Of a stretch of 64,000 nt of DNA, positions 36,273 to 45,705 are shown piece after piece. Both the position numbers and the translations under genes were made by a program. The notes beneath the pieces were generated by a model, which saw nothing but the letters and a program-made list of their open reading frames with translations, was not told where the DNA came from and ran no database searches. The DNA is from Candidatus Kryptonium thompsonii. Lineage in GTDB: Bacteria > Bacteroidota > Ignavibacteria > Kryptoniales > Kryptoniaceae. The stretch covers positions 329,957 through 393,956 of the forward strand of contig LDXX01000006.1 in the NCBI GenBank assembly GCA_001442925.1, given 5' to 3'. The number at the start of each line of letters is the position of its first letter. Position 1 is the first letter of the stretch.

Positions 36273-38001
36273 AATTTTTATACCTCTTTTCATAATTCCA
36301 TGTTTTTTATTCTCACAATCGGTAAGGGTTGAGATTTTTGGGAATAGGCACTTGCAGGAGAGTGAGATAATCAAACTAATTCAAAATATGCTTGATGATG
36401 GTGTTTCCGACGATAAGGTTGAATCTATAAAAGAGCGAATTTTGAATTTTTACATTGAGAATGGGTTTTACTTTGCGAAGATTGAATCGCTGAAATTTGA
36501 AAAGCCCAAGGTCAAAATTTATATCAATGAAGGGGAGCAGGCGAAGTTCGGTGAAGTTAAAGTGTTGGGGAATCAAGTTTTGTCAAGCGAGGATATAATC
36601 AAAATTTCTGGATTTAAAAGGGGAGAGATATTTTTGCCACATATTTTGAAAAACAAGATTGACAGGATCCTTAACGCATACGCAAACATCGGGTATCCGC
36701 TTGCAAAAGTTGAAATTGCAGATTTGAATTTTGATGACCATGGCTTTGCGGATATAACACTTAACATAAATGAGGGTCAGCTTGTAAAGATAGAACAAAT
36801 AAAAATTGAGGGGAATAAACTCACAAAGGAAGATTTCATACTGCGGGAAATGAAGATTAAGCGAGGTGAGGTTTACCGTGAGATGAAGTTTGAGCAGATA
36901 AGAAAAAGGTTGATGAAGCTTGGATTGTTTAAATCCATTGATGAGCCAGAAATTTTTATCAGTGATACGACAAGTGGGATTTTAATTAAAGTTGAGGAAG
37001 GGAGAATGAATTTGTTTGATGGCGTGCTTGGCTATGTTCCATCCACTGGAACTTCTCGTGGATATTTTACGGGATATATAAACATACTTTTGAAAAATCT
37101 GTTTGGCACGGGGAGAAGATTTGGTGCTCGGTGGAATGCTGAAACTCGGGAGACGCAAGAGTTTGAGATTCATTATTTTGAGCCATATATTTTAAGGTCA
37201 CCAGTTGATGCACAAGTTTCTTTTTATCAAAGGAAACAGGATTCGGTTTATGTGGTAAGGGAACCAAAATTGAATCTTTCGGTTGAGTTGACCAGCTTTG
37301 AAAAAGTTTCGGAGATTTTAAAAGCGTCGTTTTACATTTCACAAAGAACTATAATTCCTACTGCGACGGAATACATAGGTTATCAAATTTTTGAAAGCAC
37401 GAGTTTAAATATGGGATTAGGGATTTCATACGACTCAAGAGATGATGTGGATTTCCCAAGGTCGGGAGTTTATTTCTCAAGTTTTTATGAACTTGGGAAC
37501 AAGAAAATTCTTGGACCCGAAAGATTGTTAACCCCTGAGATGAGAAGAAAAGTCAGTGTAAACAAATTTAATCTTGCTCTTGATTTTTATTTTAATTTTG
37601 AAAAAATTTTAAAGAGTGTTCTTGTTCCGAGGTTCAATGCTATGGTAGTTGTTGGTGATGGGATTGATGAGAGCGATGGATTTAGATTTGGCGGGATGAG
37701 GAGTTTGCGTGGTTATAGGGAGAGAGAATTTCTTGCAACTCGAGCGATTTGGACAAATTTTGAAGATAGGTTTATGTTGAGTGATGAGCTTTGGGGATTT
37801 TTATTTTTTGATTTGGGTTATATTTACCGCCCCGTTCTTTTACCGAGGATAAGAGACTCGTTCGAAGCGATTAAATATGGCTATGGCTTTGGGATGAGGC
37901 TTAAAACTGGGATTGGTAAATTAAGTTTAATTTATGCGCTTGGCAAAGGAGACTCCTTTAAAACAGGGAAAATACATGTTGGGATTGAAAGTGAATTTTA
38001 A
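36247..38001 (+). CDS. Omp85-family outer-membrane assembly protein
   Basis: 584 residues: a signal peptide (to about residue 25, ending FLFSQ), three POTRA-like modules (~27-255, each with strand-helix-helix-strand repeats such as NRHLQESEIIKLI and GNKLTKEDFILREM), then a 16-strand barrel with the lid motif FGGMRSLRGYRE (about 482) and a C-terminal Phe. Three POTRAs rather than five suggest a TamA-like or accessory member; the main BamA is presumably elsewhere. The ATG at 36247 lies inside the end of priA, and the last 26 bases overlap the prenyltransferase gene. Confidence 0.85.
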   Translation: MSIRKTQFKIFIPLFIIPCFLFSQSVRVEIFGNRHLQESEIIKLIQNMLDDGVSDDKVESIKERILNFYIENGFYFAKIESLKFEKPKVKIYINEGEQAKFGEVKVLGNQVLSSEDIIKISGFKRGEIFLPHILKNKIDRILNAYANIGYPLAKVEIADLNFDDHGFADITLNINEGQLVKIEQIKIEGNKLTKEDFILREMKIKRGEVYREMKFEQIRKRLMKLGLFKSIDEPEIFISDTTSGILIKVEEGRMNLFDGVLGYVPSTGTSRGYFTGYINILLKNLFGTGRRFGARWNAETRETQEFEIHYFEPYILRSPVDAQVSFYQRKQDSVYVVREPKLNLSVELTSFEKVSEILKASFYISQRTIIPTATEYIGYQIFESTSLNMGLGISYDSRDDVDFPRSGVYFSSFYELGNKKILGPERLLTPEMRRKVSVNKFNLALDFYFNFEKILKSVLVPRFNAMVVVGDGIDESDGFRFGGMRSLRGYREREFLATRAIWTNFEDRFMLSDELWGFLFFDLGYIYRPVLLPRIRDSFEAIKYGYGFGMRLKTGIGKLSLIYALGKGDSFKTGKIHVGIESEF

Positions 38002-38836
38002 AAAAATCGTGGGGATAATTAAGATAATAAGACCATCAAATGTTTTAATTTCGGGTTTGACAATATCAGTTGCTGTTTTAATTTTTGGGGGTGAGGGTTT
38101 TGATATATTGAGGCTTGCTTTGATGGCTGGAATCGTTGGAGTTTTGATCGATGCTGGGGCAAATGTGATAAATGATTTCTTTGATGTCGAGATCGACAGG
38201 ATAAATAAACCACATAGGCCGATACCGTCGGGTTTGGTAAGCAAAAGATTTGCGTTGTTTATCTATTTCGTTTGCACAATTTTGGGATTATTAGTTGCTT
38301 CATTTTTAAACAAGATGGCGTTCATGATTGTTTTCTTCTCCAGCGTTGCAATTTTTCTTTATAGTTATAGATTAAAGCGAATCCCGCTCGTTGGGAATTT
38401 CACAGTTGCTTTTATAACTGGGCTTGCTTTCATATTTGCTGGAAGCATTGTCGGGAATTTTAAAGATGCTTTGTTTCCATTTCTTTTCGCATTTATGATA
38501 AACTTTGGGCGTGAGATAATCAAGGATATTGAGGATATTGAAGGGGATCTGAAATCCGGAGTGAGGACATTCCCGATAGTTCGTGGTGTTAACTGGGCTG
38601 TTGCGGTTTCGGTTTCTGTGTTTCTTATTTTGATTTTTGCGACGATGATTCCTTATTTCGTTGGGATTTATAACCATCTTTATTTTCTGATCGTTTCGGT
38701 TGTTAATGTTGGTTTAATTTTTGTGATATTTTCGCTCATCAGGGACAGAAGTAAGCGCAATTTGAACAGATTGAGCAATATTCTTAAATTTGAAATGCTA
38801 GTTGGTTTATCCGCAATTTACTTTGGTAGTTTGTGA
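37976..38836 (+). CDS. UbiA-family prenyltransferase
   Basis: 286-residue membrane prenyltransferase with nine hydrophobic helices. The two Asp-rich motifs that bind prenyl diphosphate through Mg are NDFFDVEIDRINKPHRPIPSG (N-D-x3-D-x3-D) and DIEDIEGDLKSG. The sequence around them resembles the geranylgeranylglyceryl phosphate geranylgeranyltransferase (archaeal-lipid) branch found in archaea and some FCB bacteria, but heme, menaquinone or chlorophyll-type transferases share these motifs. The ATG at 37976 (AGGGAA upstream) is chosen over the one at 37934. It overlaps the Omp85 gene by 26 bases and touches rnhB by one. Confidence 0.82.
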   Translation: MLGLKVNFKKIVGIIKIIRPSNVLISGLTISVAVLIFGGEGFDILRLALMAGIVGVLIDAGANVINDFFDVEIDRINKPHRPIPSGLVSKRFALFIYFVCTILGLLVASFLNKMAFMIVFFSSVAIFLYSYRLKRIPLVGNFTVAFITGLAFIFAGSIVGNFKDALFPFLFAFMINFGREIIKDIEDIEGDLKSGVRTFPIVRGVNWAVAVSVSVFLILIFATMIPYFVGIYNHLYFLIVSVVNVGLIFVIFSLIRDRSKRNLNRLSNILKFEMLVGLSAIYFGSL

Positions 38837-39525
38837 TGGTTAGGATGACAAGTGAGAAAGAAATGATGCAGATAGAAAATGAATTTTACGCTCAAGGTTA
38901 TTCAGTTATAGCTGGGGTTGATGAGGCGGGGTGTGGACCACTTGCTGGGCCTGTCGTTGCATGTGCGGTTATTTTACCACGGGGTTATTTTAATCCTTTT
39001 ATCTACGATTCAAAGAAAGTTTTACCTAAACTCCGGAAGGAGCTTTGTAAGGTGATTTCCAATGTCGCTGTTGATATTGGCGTGGGAATTGCGTCAAATG
39101 AGGAAATTGACAAGTTTAACATAAGGAACGCGACGAAGCTTGCAATGCTCAGGGCACTGCTCGACCTTGAGATAAGTCCAGATGTTGTCTTGGTTGATGG
39201 GAATGCTTTTGATGTCGATTTGCGGATGTTGAATGGCATGAAGGGAAAAATTGTGGTGAAAAATGTGATTAAAGGCGATAGGAAATCAATTTCAATTGCA
39301 TCCGCTTCAATAATTGCGAAAGTGTTAAGGGATGAGCTTATGGAGTATTACGACAAAGTTTTCCCAGGTTACAATTTTATAAGTCATAAAGGTTATCCTA
39401 CCAAAGAGCACCTTTCCGCGATCAGAAAACTTGGGATTACGAGGATTCATAGAAAGTCTTACAAGCCTGTTAGGGAAATTTTAAACTCACTAATTCAACC
39501 CGAGCTTCTCAATGAAGGAAAATAA
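38836..39525 (+). CDS. rnhB: Ribonuclease HII
   Basis: Removes ribonucleotides and RNA primers from DNA. AGVDEAGCGPLAGPVVA contains the first catalytic Asp-Glu pair, VLVDGNAF and the later Asp in AKVLRDELMEYYDK complete the metal site, and HKGYPTKEHL is the C-terminal family motif. About 229 residues, normal for bacterial RNase HII with a short N-terminal extension. TGATG joins the previous stop and this start; a second ATG at 38845 is also possible. It overlaps yraN by 14 bases. Confidence 0.93.
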   Translation: MVRMTSEKEMMQIENEFYAQGYSVIAGVDEAGCGPLAGPVVACAVILPRGYFNPFIYDSKKVLPKLRKELCKVISNVAVDIGVGIASNEEIDKFNIRNATKLAMLRALLDLEISPDVVLVDGNAFDVDLRMLNGMKGKIVVKNVIKGDRKSISIASASIIAKVLRDELMEYYDKVFPGYNFISHKGYPTKEHLSAIRKLGITRIHRKSYKPVREILNSLIQPELLNEGK

Positions 39526-39862
39526 AGGAAAACTTGGAGAAGATATCGCCGTTAAGTTTCTGGTTGATAAGGGCTATAAAATCTTGAAAAGAAATTACAG
39601 ATATGGACACGGTGAGATTGATATAATTGCTATGGATAGAGATGTGCTTGTATTCGTGGAGGTTAAAATGAGATTTTCTGATAAGTTTGGCGCCCCTGAA
39701 GATTCTGTTACAACTGCAAAGAGGAAGCAATTGAAAAAGATTGCAAGTGCTTTTCTTGAAACGCATGATGTGAAGTTTTCGGAATGCAGATTTGATTTCA
39801 TAGGTGTGATGTTTAAAGATAGAAAATTTCAGATAAACCATATTGAAAATGCGTTTCAATAA
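39512..39862 (+). CDS. UPF0102/YraN-family nuclease-fold protein
   Basis: 116-residue protein with the restriction-endonuclease-like core of the YraN family: GKLGEDIAVKFL at the N-terminus, then GHGEIDIIAMDRD and VFVEVKMR, giving the E-x-D...E-x-K catalytic arrangement. It is nearly always encoded beside rnhB, as here, and is believed to act in DNA processing or repair, though no activity is proven. Its start lies inside the last codons of rnhB. Confidence 0.88.
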   Translation: MKENKGKLGEDIAVKFLVDKGYKILKRNYRYGHGEIDIIAMDRDVLVFVEVKMRFSDKFGAPEDSVTTAKRKQLKKIASAFLETHDVKFSECRFDFIGVMFKDRKFQINHIENAFQ

Positions 39863-39880
39863 AAAATTTGGAGGCGTAAA

Positions 39881-41653
39881 ATGAATCTTGCGTTTGCAAT
39901 GTTTTTATCAATCTTGGGCTTACTTTTGGGTTTTTTCACATGGGGAAAATATGTGGCTCGCAAAGCTGGGGTAAACCCAGAAATTCCAACTCCAGCGGTT
40001 CGTATAAATGATGGAGTTGATTATGTTCCAACTAAGCCGATAGTTTTGCTTGGGCATCATTATGCTTCAATTGCAGCAGCTGGACCAATCGTTGGTCCGA
40101 CTCTTGCGCTAATTTACGGATTCGTTCCAGTTTGGCTTTGGCTTTTGCTTGGTGTGATTTTTATTGGTGCGGTTCATGATTTCTCTGCTTTGTTTGTGAG
40201 CGTTAGAGAAAATGGTCGTTCAATTGCGCATATAGCAAGGAAGACGCTTGGAAATGTTGGGTTTGCCTTCTTTCTTTCATTCGCAATTTTGCTTATAATG
40301 CTTGTAAATGCTGCTTTCCTTCAACTTACGGCGATAGCCTTGACATCTTATTATCCTATTTCAAAATTAGGTCTTCCGCCTGATCAAACACTTTTAAAAA
40401 CTACGGTTATAAATGGTGAGGTTCACGGTAAAATAGGTGGTATAGCTTCAACTTCAGTTATAATCATAACATTACTAGCTCCGTTTGTTGGTTATTTGCT
40501 TTATAGAAAGCGTGTGAAAACATATATTGCAAGTGTCTTAGCTTTAGGAATAGCCTTGTTTTCAGTGGTTATCGGATTTAAGTATCCTATCACACTTGAT
40601 CCCCAATTGTGGATGGTTATAATTCTTTTTTATTCCTTCTTTGCTTCGTGGATTCCTGTTTGGTTAGTTTTACAACCTCGGGATTTTACAAATGTTCATT
40701 TTCTGTATATTGGTCTTGCTAGTTTAGTTTTGGGAATCGTTGGAAGTGGTTTTGCTGGGGTGAGGATTCAGGCTCCATCTTTCAATATAAATTATGAGTC
40801 GATGGAGGCTCTTGGATTTGTCTGGCCATTTTTATTTGTGACCATCGCCTGTGGTGCTGTTTCAGGTGCTCATTCATTGATCGCAACTGGGACAACATCG
40901 AAACAGCTTGCTAATGAAAAACATGCTCATCTTATTGGATACGGTGCGATGCTTCTTGAATCTTTGCTTGGGTTAGCCGTTGCTTTTACGATACTTGGTG
41001 CACTCGATTTTGAGCATTATAAAGAGCTTGTATGGCCTATGCAGGGTGGTCATTTGAAACAAGGAAACGCTCCGCTTGCTTTTGCAGTAAGCGTTGGGAA
41101 AATACTTAGCACAGGAATTGGGATTCCCATCTCTTATGGAACCATATTTGGAATCTTAATGCTTGAAGGATTTTTGATAACGACAATTGACACTCTTTTC
41201 AGGTTGATGCGATACTTTTTTGAAGAGTTATGGAATGTTCTATTCAAAAAGAAACCAGCGATTTTAGACTCAAGAGTTTTCAACTCAATTCTTGGTATAA
41301 CTTTAACTGCGTTGCTTGCTTTTACAAATGGATATCAAAGAATTTGGCCAATATTTGGCTCGGCAAATCAACTTTTAGCAGCTCTTACGCTCGTTGCTGT
41401 GACAGCATGGTTTGCGCATAAATCAATTAAAGCGTATTTCGCTGCTATCCCAGCTGGATTTATGATTTTGACAACAATAACTTCGCTTTTAATTCTTTTG
41501 AAAAGATATATAGAGTCGAAAAATTTAACATTGATGATAACCGATGTGCTGTTGTTATCTCTCGCAATTGGGGTTGTATTTTTAACCTTTAAGTACTTTT
41601 TCAAACTTAGAGAGGAGTTGACAAAAGAAAAAGTTCCAGAGCCAGTGAAATGA
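39881..41653 (+). CDS. cstA: Carbon starvation protein CstA family transporter
   Basis: 590-residue membrane protein with about 15 hydrophobic helices. TPAVRINDGVDYVPT and LGHHYASIAAAGPIVGPTLA are the CstA N-domain signatures, AVHDFSALF follows, and GAVSGAHSLIATGTTSKQ is the second family motif. Members import peptides or pyruvate, and this short form lacks the ~100-residue extension of E. coli CstA. GGAGGCG lies eight bases before the ATG. Whether starvation controls it cannot be seen. Confidence 0.9.
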   Translation: MNLAFAMFLSILGLLLGFFTWGKYVARKAGVNPEIPTPAVRINDGVDYVPTKPIVLLGHHYASIAAAGPIVGPTLALIYGFVPVWLWLLLGVIFIGAVHDFSALFVSVRENGRSIAHIARKTLGNVGFAFFLSFAILLIMLVNAAFLQLTAIALTSYYPISKLGLPPDQTLLKTTVINGEVHGKIGGIASTSVIIITLLAPFVGYLLYRKRVKTYIASVLALGIALFSVVIGFKYPITLDPQLWMVIILFYSFFASWIPVWLVLQPRDFTNVHFLYIGLASLVLGIVGSGFAGVRIQAPSFNINYESMEALGFVWPFLFVTIACGAVSGAHSLIATGTTSKQLANEKHAHLIGYGAMLLESLLGLAVAFTILGALDFEHYKELVWPMQGGHLKQGNAPLAFAVSVGKILSTGIGIPISYGTIFGILMLEGFLITTIDTLFRLMRYFFEELWNVLFKKKPAILDSRVFNSILGITLTALLAFTNGYQRIWPIFGSANQLLAALTLVAVTAWFAHKSIKAYFAAIPAGFMILTTITSLLILLKRYIESKNLTLMITDVLLLSLAIGVVFLTFKYFFKLREELTKEKVPEPVK

Positions 41654-41699
41654 GAATCCTTGTTTTTCGAGCTATGTTTTTGTAAATTTACATACAAAG

Positions 41700-43100
41700 A
41701 TGACTCATCAAAAACCAATAAATTTTCTTCAAGAAATGGCTGAGACAAGGAAAATTTACATAGAGACATACGGTTGTCAGATGAATCTTGCGGATTCTGA
41801 AATCGTTCTTGGGATTATGAAAAACCACGGTTATACGCTCACCGATGATGCTTCAAGGGCTGATGTAATTCTTGTGAACACTTGCAGCGTAAGAGAACAT
41901 GCCGAACAAAGGGTGATAGGTAGGTTAAGTTCCTTTTTAAGATATAAAAAGCGAAACCCGAATTTGGTCATTGGAGTTTTAGGTTGTATGGCGGAAAGAT
42001 TGAAGAAAAGATTGATAGAAGAAGAAAACCTTGCGGATATAGTCGTTGGTCCAGATGAGTATAGAAAGCTTCCACAACTTGTAAACGATGCGTTCGCTGG
42101 TCATAAAGGGATTGCGGTGAGATTATCGAAAGTTGAAACTTATGATGATATAACTCCGCTTAGGACAGAAGGTATAAGCGCTTGGATTACAGTTATGAGG
42201 GGATGCGATAAATTCTGCACTTTTTGCGTTGTTCCATTTACGAGGGGAAGGGAAAGGAGCAGACCACTTAAGAGCATAGTTAAAGAGGTTGAGATGCTCT
42301 CAGCTCGAGGTTATAGGGAAGTTACGCTACTTGGACAAAATGTTAACTCCTATAGAGATGGAGATTATGACTTTGCAGATTTACTTTCCGCTGTCGCACA
42401 AGTTGATAGAAATATGAGAGTTAGATTCACAACATCTCATCCGAAAGATATGTCGGATAAATTAATTAAAACGATCGCTGAACATCCAAACATTTGCAAC
42501 TATATCCATCTCCCAGTGCAATCAGGTTCGGATAGAATACTTCAGTTGATGAATAGAACTTACGATAGAAAGCACTATCTTGAGCTTGTTAAAAAGATAA
42601 GAGAGACGATTCCGGGGGTTAGTTTGTCAACTGATATAATTGCTGGTTTTCCAACCGAAACGGAGGAAGATCACAAGATGACGCTGAGCTTACTTGAGGA
42701 AGTTAGATTTGATGGTGCTTTTATGTTTAAGTATTCGCCAAGAGAGGGAACAAAAGCATATGAAATGGGTGATGATGTTCCTGACGAGGTGAAGATAAGA
42801 AGATTAAACGAGATAATTGAACTTCAACAGAGGATTTCGCACGAAATTAATCAAGGTATGATAGGAAGTGAGGTTGAAGTTCTTGTCGAAGGTGAAAGCA
42901 AACGCTCATCCGAACAATGGATGGGCAGAACGGACACAAACAAAGTTGTCATCTTTCCACGAAGTGATGAAATAAAACCGGGCGATTATATTATTGTCCG
43001 CATAAACAAAGCGACATCTGCAACTTTATTTGGCGATATAGTTAAAATTCTCCATGAAAAAAACAATCCTAAAAATATTCCTGCTCTCTCTAATAATTAG
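41700..43100 (+). CDS. miaB: tRNA-2-methylthio-N6-dimethylallyladenosine synthase
   Basis: Methylthiolates position A37 of tRNA. The N-terminal MTTase domain is TYGCQMNLADSE with three conserved Cys (also NTCSVREHAE and GCMAERL) for the auxiliary cluster. The radical SAM site is GCDKFCTFC (C-x3-C-x2-C), and a TRAM domain closes the C-terminus. TFCVVPFTRGRERSR favours MiaB over RimO. The start is at 41700; an internal ATG at 41736 (MAETRK) is a shorter alternative. It overlaps the next gene by 47 bases. Confidence 0.92.
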   Translation: MTHQKPINFLQEMAETRKIYIETYGCQMNLADSEIVLGIMKNHGYTLTDDASRADVILVNTCSVREHAEQRVIGRLSSFLRYKKRNPNLVIGVLGCMAERLKKRLIEEENLADIVVGPDEYRKLPQLVNDAFAGHKGIAVRLSKVETYDDITPLRTEGISAWITVMRGCDKFCTFCVVPFTRGRERSRPLKSIVKEVEMLSARGYREVTLLGQNVNSYRDGDYDFADLLSAVAQVDRNMRVRFTTSHPKDMSDKLIKTIAEHPNICNYIHLPVQSGSDRILQLMNRTYDRKHYLELVKKIRETIPGVSLSTDIIAGFPTETEEDHKMTLSLLEEVRFDGAFMFKYSPREGTKAYEMGDDVPDEVKIRRLNEIIELQQRISHEINQGMIGSEVEVLVEGESKRSSEQWMGRTDTNKVVIFPRSDEIKPGDYIIVRINKATSATLFGDIVKILHEKNNPKNIPALSNN

Positions 43101-43755
43101 TTTTGCTTTCGCTCAGGAGGTTGACATAAGTGGCTACCTTTATCTTTTAAGGGTTGGAAATGTCGACGCAGTTAAAACTGCTTTGGACAGTTTGAAAAAA
43201 GTTTATCCTAATTCTGTTAATTTGAAATATCTTGAGGCGAATTTGAATCAAGATGGGGAGCAGGCGATAAAAATTTATTATGACATTGTGCTAAATCATC
43301 CTGATAATGAGTATTCTGATGATGCGCTTTTTAAAATTGTTCAATTTTTTTATGCAAAGGGTGATTATAAGCAAGCAAAGAATGAACTTGAAAGATTGAA
43401 GACTCTTTACCCAGCGTCCCCTTATGCCAGGGTCAGTTTTCGTTTTCCGGAAGGTGAAACTGTCCCATTTGCCAATAAGCCAAGTGTGAAACCGGCTGAT
43501 TCAAAGATCAATTGCAATTATTCTTTGCAAGTTGGGGCTTTCGTTGATAGAAAAAATGCTGAGAAGGAGAAAGATTTTTTTGAAAGTAAAGGGTACGGGG
43601 CGGAACTTCGCACAAAGTTTAAAGATGGAAAGTTGTTTTACCTTGTCTGGGTTGGATGCTTTTATAATAGAAATGAAGCGGAAGCAGTAAGAATGGAAAT
43701 TAAAAGACGATTTGGAAGAGAAAGTTTTATCATCTCAACATTAGAAGTAAGATGA
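43054..43755 (+). CDS. Secreted TPR and SPOR domain protein
   Basis: 233 residues. A signal peptide (to SFAFAQ, about residue 21) precedes tetratricopeptide-like helices (~25-130, with YYDIVLNHPDNEYSDDALFKI, AKNELERLKTLYP) and a C-terminal SPOR domain (~153-233, YSLQVGAFVDRKNAEKEKDF). SPOR domains bind denuded peptidoglycan, so the protein probably sits in the periplasm at division or remodelling sites. The start lies 47 bases within miaB, and the last codon overlaps the next gene by ATGA. Confidence 0.82.
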   Translation: MKKTILKIFLLSLIISFAFAQEVDISGYLYLLRVGNVDAVKTALDSLKKVYPNSVNLKYLEANLNQDGEQAIKIYYDIVLNHPDNEYSDDALFKIVQFFYAKGDYKQAKNELERLKTLYPASPYARVSFRFPEGETVPFANKPSVKPADSKINCNYSLQVGAFVDRKNAEKEKDFFESKGYGAELRTKFKDGKLFYLVWVGCFYNRNEAEAVRMEIKRRFGRESFIISTLEVR

Positions 43756-44528
43756 GAATTACAATTTTTGGGAGTGGCTCTGGAATACCTGAGATAGGGA
43801 AAGTTCAAACTTGTGTTGGGGTTGAACTTGATGGAAAAATGATTTTGTTAGATGTCGGCGAAGGTGCATCATCTTCAATTGCTGGAAGCGGGATTGATGT
43901 CAATATGATTGAGAAAATTTTTATTTCTCATACACACGCTGACCATTTCATTGGGTTACCAAGATTACTTCAATATTTCAAGTGGAGAAACAGAACTAAG
44001 CCGATAGAAATTTATCTACCTGCAAAACATATTGATGCGGTTGAGAAATTTTTGGCATTTTTATATATTTTCAGGGATAGGTTTGATTTTGAGTATAAGT
44101 TTTTGCCTTTGCCAGAAGGAGAATTTTTTGCTATTGAGAATTTGAAGATGAAACTTTTCCCGACGAAGCATTTAAAGAAATATAAAAAATACACTGAACT
44201 TTACGGCATTGAGACAGTCTCATATGGTTATTTAATTGAAGAAGTTACAAACGATGGTGTCAACCTGAAAAGCTTTCTTTTCTCATCGGATCTCCATTCT
44301 GTGGATGAAGTTAAAGATTATCTTGATGGACTTGATCTTTTGCTTATTGAGTGTTCCCACATTGAAATTGAGGATATAATTGATGTCGTATCTGATTTTT
44401 ATATCCCAAGGATAATCTTGACGCATGTTTCTCCAGATAAAGATTTAACGACGATGACTGAATATGCTCGAGCAAAGTTTGATATGAATATCCAACTTGC
44501 TTATGACGGAATGAAAATAGAGCTATAA
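43752..44528 (+). CDS. RNase Z-like metallo-beta-lactamase-fold hydrolase
   Basis: 258-residue enzyme with the metal-binding signature SHTHADHFIGLPRL (H-x-H-x-D-H) near residue 60, a further His after FPTKHL, Asp in LFSSDLHSVDE and the closing TH in ILTHVSPDKD. The N-terminal FGSGSGIPEIG also resembles RNase Z and arylsulfatase-like members. True tRNase Z usually has a longer exosite arm, which is not visible here, so the substrate (tRNA 3' end or a cyclic nucleotide/phosphoester) remains open. Confidence 0.82.
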   Translation: MRITIFGSGSGIPEIGKVQTCVGVELDGKMILLDVGEGASSSIAGSGIDVNMIEKIFISHTHADHFIGLPRLLQYFKWRNRTKPIEIYLPAKHIDAVEKFLAFLYIFRDRFDFEYKFLPLPEGEFFAIENLKMKLFPTKHLKKYKKYTELYGIETVSYGYLIEEVTNDGVNLKSFLFSSDLHSVDEVKDYLDGLDLLLIECSHIEIEDIIDVVSDFYIPRIILTHVSPDKDLTTMTEYARAKFDMNIQLAYDGMKIEL

Positions 44529-44535
44529 ATTCGTG

Positions 44536-45705
44536 ATGGTTTTGAAAGAAGACATACAAGAGAAATACGGGATTTATGGAGAGTCGCAGGCTGTAAGAGA
44601 AATCATCGCTGTTATAAAGCAAGTTGCTCCAACGGATATCACTGTTTTAATCACTGGCGAGAGCGGTGTTGGTAAGGAGCTTGTTGCTCGTGCGATTCAT
44701 GGGGAAAGCAAGAGGGCGGATGGTCCATTTGTAATTGTTAACTCAGGCGCTATACCTGAGGGAATCCTTGAGTCAGAGTTGTTTGGACATGAGAAGGGAG
44801 CGTTTACTGGAGCAATCGAGACGAGAAAGGGTTATTTTGAGATGGCAGATGGTGGAACAATTTTCCTTGATGAGATTGGTGATATGCCGATCGCAACTCA
44901 AGTTAAGATTTTGAGGGTTATTGAGACTGGCGAATTTATGAGGGTTGGTTCATCACAACTAAGGAAGGTGGATGTTAGAGTTATAGCTGCGACAAATAAA
45001 AATCTCGATGAAGAAGTAAAGCGTGGCAATTTTCGGGAAGACCTTTACTATCGTCTAAGGACGGTCAACATTTATATTCCACCGCTTCGTGAGAGAAGGG
45101 AGGATATACCTGTATTGTTTGAAAAGTTTGTCGCTCAGTTTTGTGAGAGAAATAAAGTTGCTTTTGCAGGGATAACAGATGACGCAATGCAAATTTTGAT
45201 AAGTTATCACTGGCCTGGAAATGTGCGCGAGTTGAAAAATTTTGTCGAAAGCATACTTGTTCTTGAAAGTGGGAAAGTTATAGATGCGAATATGGTTAGA
45301 AAGTATTTGAGGTATGATTTTAATCAGTTTGATTATAGCAGGAATTTGCCGATAAGATATGGGAAATCGGGTGAACAGGCGGATAGGGAATTGATTTATA
45401 GGGCTTTGGTTGATATAAAAAGTGATTTGATCGAAATCAGAAATCTACTTGGCAATTTTATTGAGTTTTTCGCAAGGCAAGTTTCATCACCCCTTGCTTT
45501 GCCAGAGGCTAAAATTGATTTAAAAACTGGTACAGTAGTCGAGAACTTTTCACTTGTTGATATGGAAAAGAGAATGATAAAGGCAGCGCTTGAAAGATTT
45601 AATTGGAACAAACGACTTGCAGCAAGGGCTTTGAAAATAAGCGAGAGAACACTTTACAGAAAAATAAAAGAGTATGGGCTTGAAGAGGAAAGGCAAAAAA
45701 GATAG
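44536..45705 (+). CDS. Sigma-54-dependent transcriptional activator without receiver domain
   Basis: 389 residues that start directly at the AAA+ domain (YGESQAVREI): Walker A GESGVGKELVARA, the sigma-54-contacting loop GAFTGAI, Walker B GGTIFLDEIGD and the R-finger region. After ~245 comes a linker, and the C-terminus is a Fis-type helix-turn-helix (RLAARALKISERTLYRKI). There is no receiver, GAF or PAS domain, so activity is probably controlled by expression or a partner protein, as in PspF. It is cotranscribed with lptE (32-base overlap), which hints at envelope control. Confidence 0.9.
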   Translation: MVLKEDIQEKYGIYGESQAVREIIAVIKQVAPTDITVLITGESGVGKELVARAIHGESKRADGPFVIVNSGAIPEGILESELFGHEKGAFTGAIETRKGYFEMADGGTIFLDEIGDMPIATQVKILRVIETGEFMRVGSSQLRKVDVRVIAATNKNLDEEVKRGNFREDLYYRLRTVNIYIPPLRERREDIPVLFEKFVAQFCERNKVAFAGITDDAMQILISYHWPGNVRELKNFVESILVLESGKVIDANMVRKYLRYDFNQFDYSRNLPIRYGKSGEQADRELIYRALVDIKSDLIEIRNLLGNFIEFFARQVSSPLALPEAKIDLKTGTVVENFSLVDMEKRMIKAALERFNWNKRLAARALKISERTLYRKIKEYGLEEERQKR

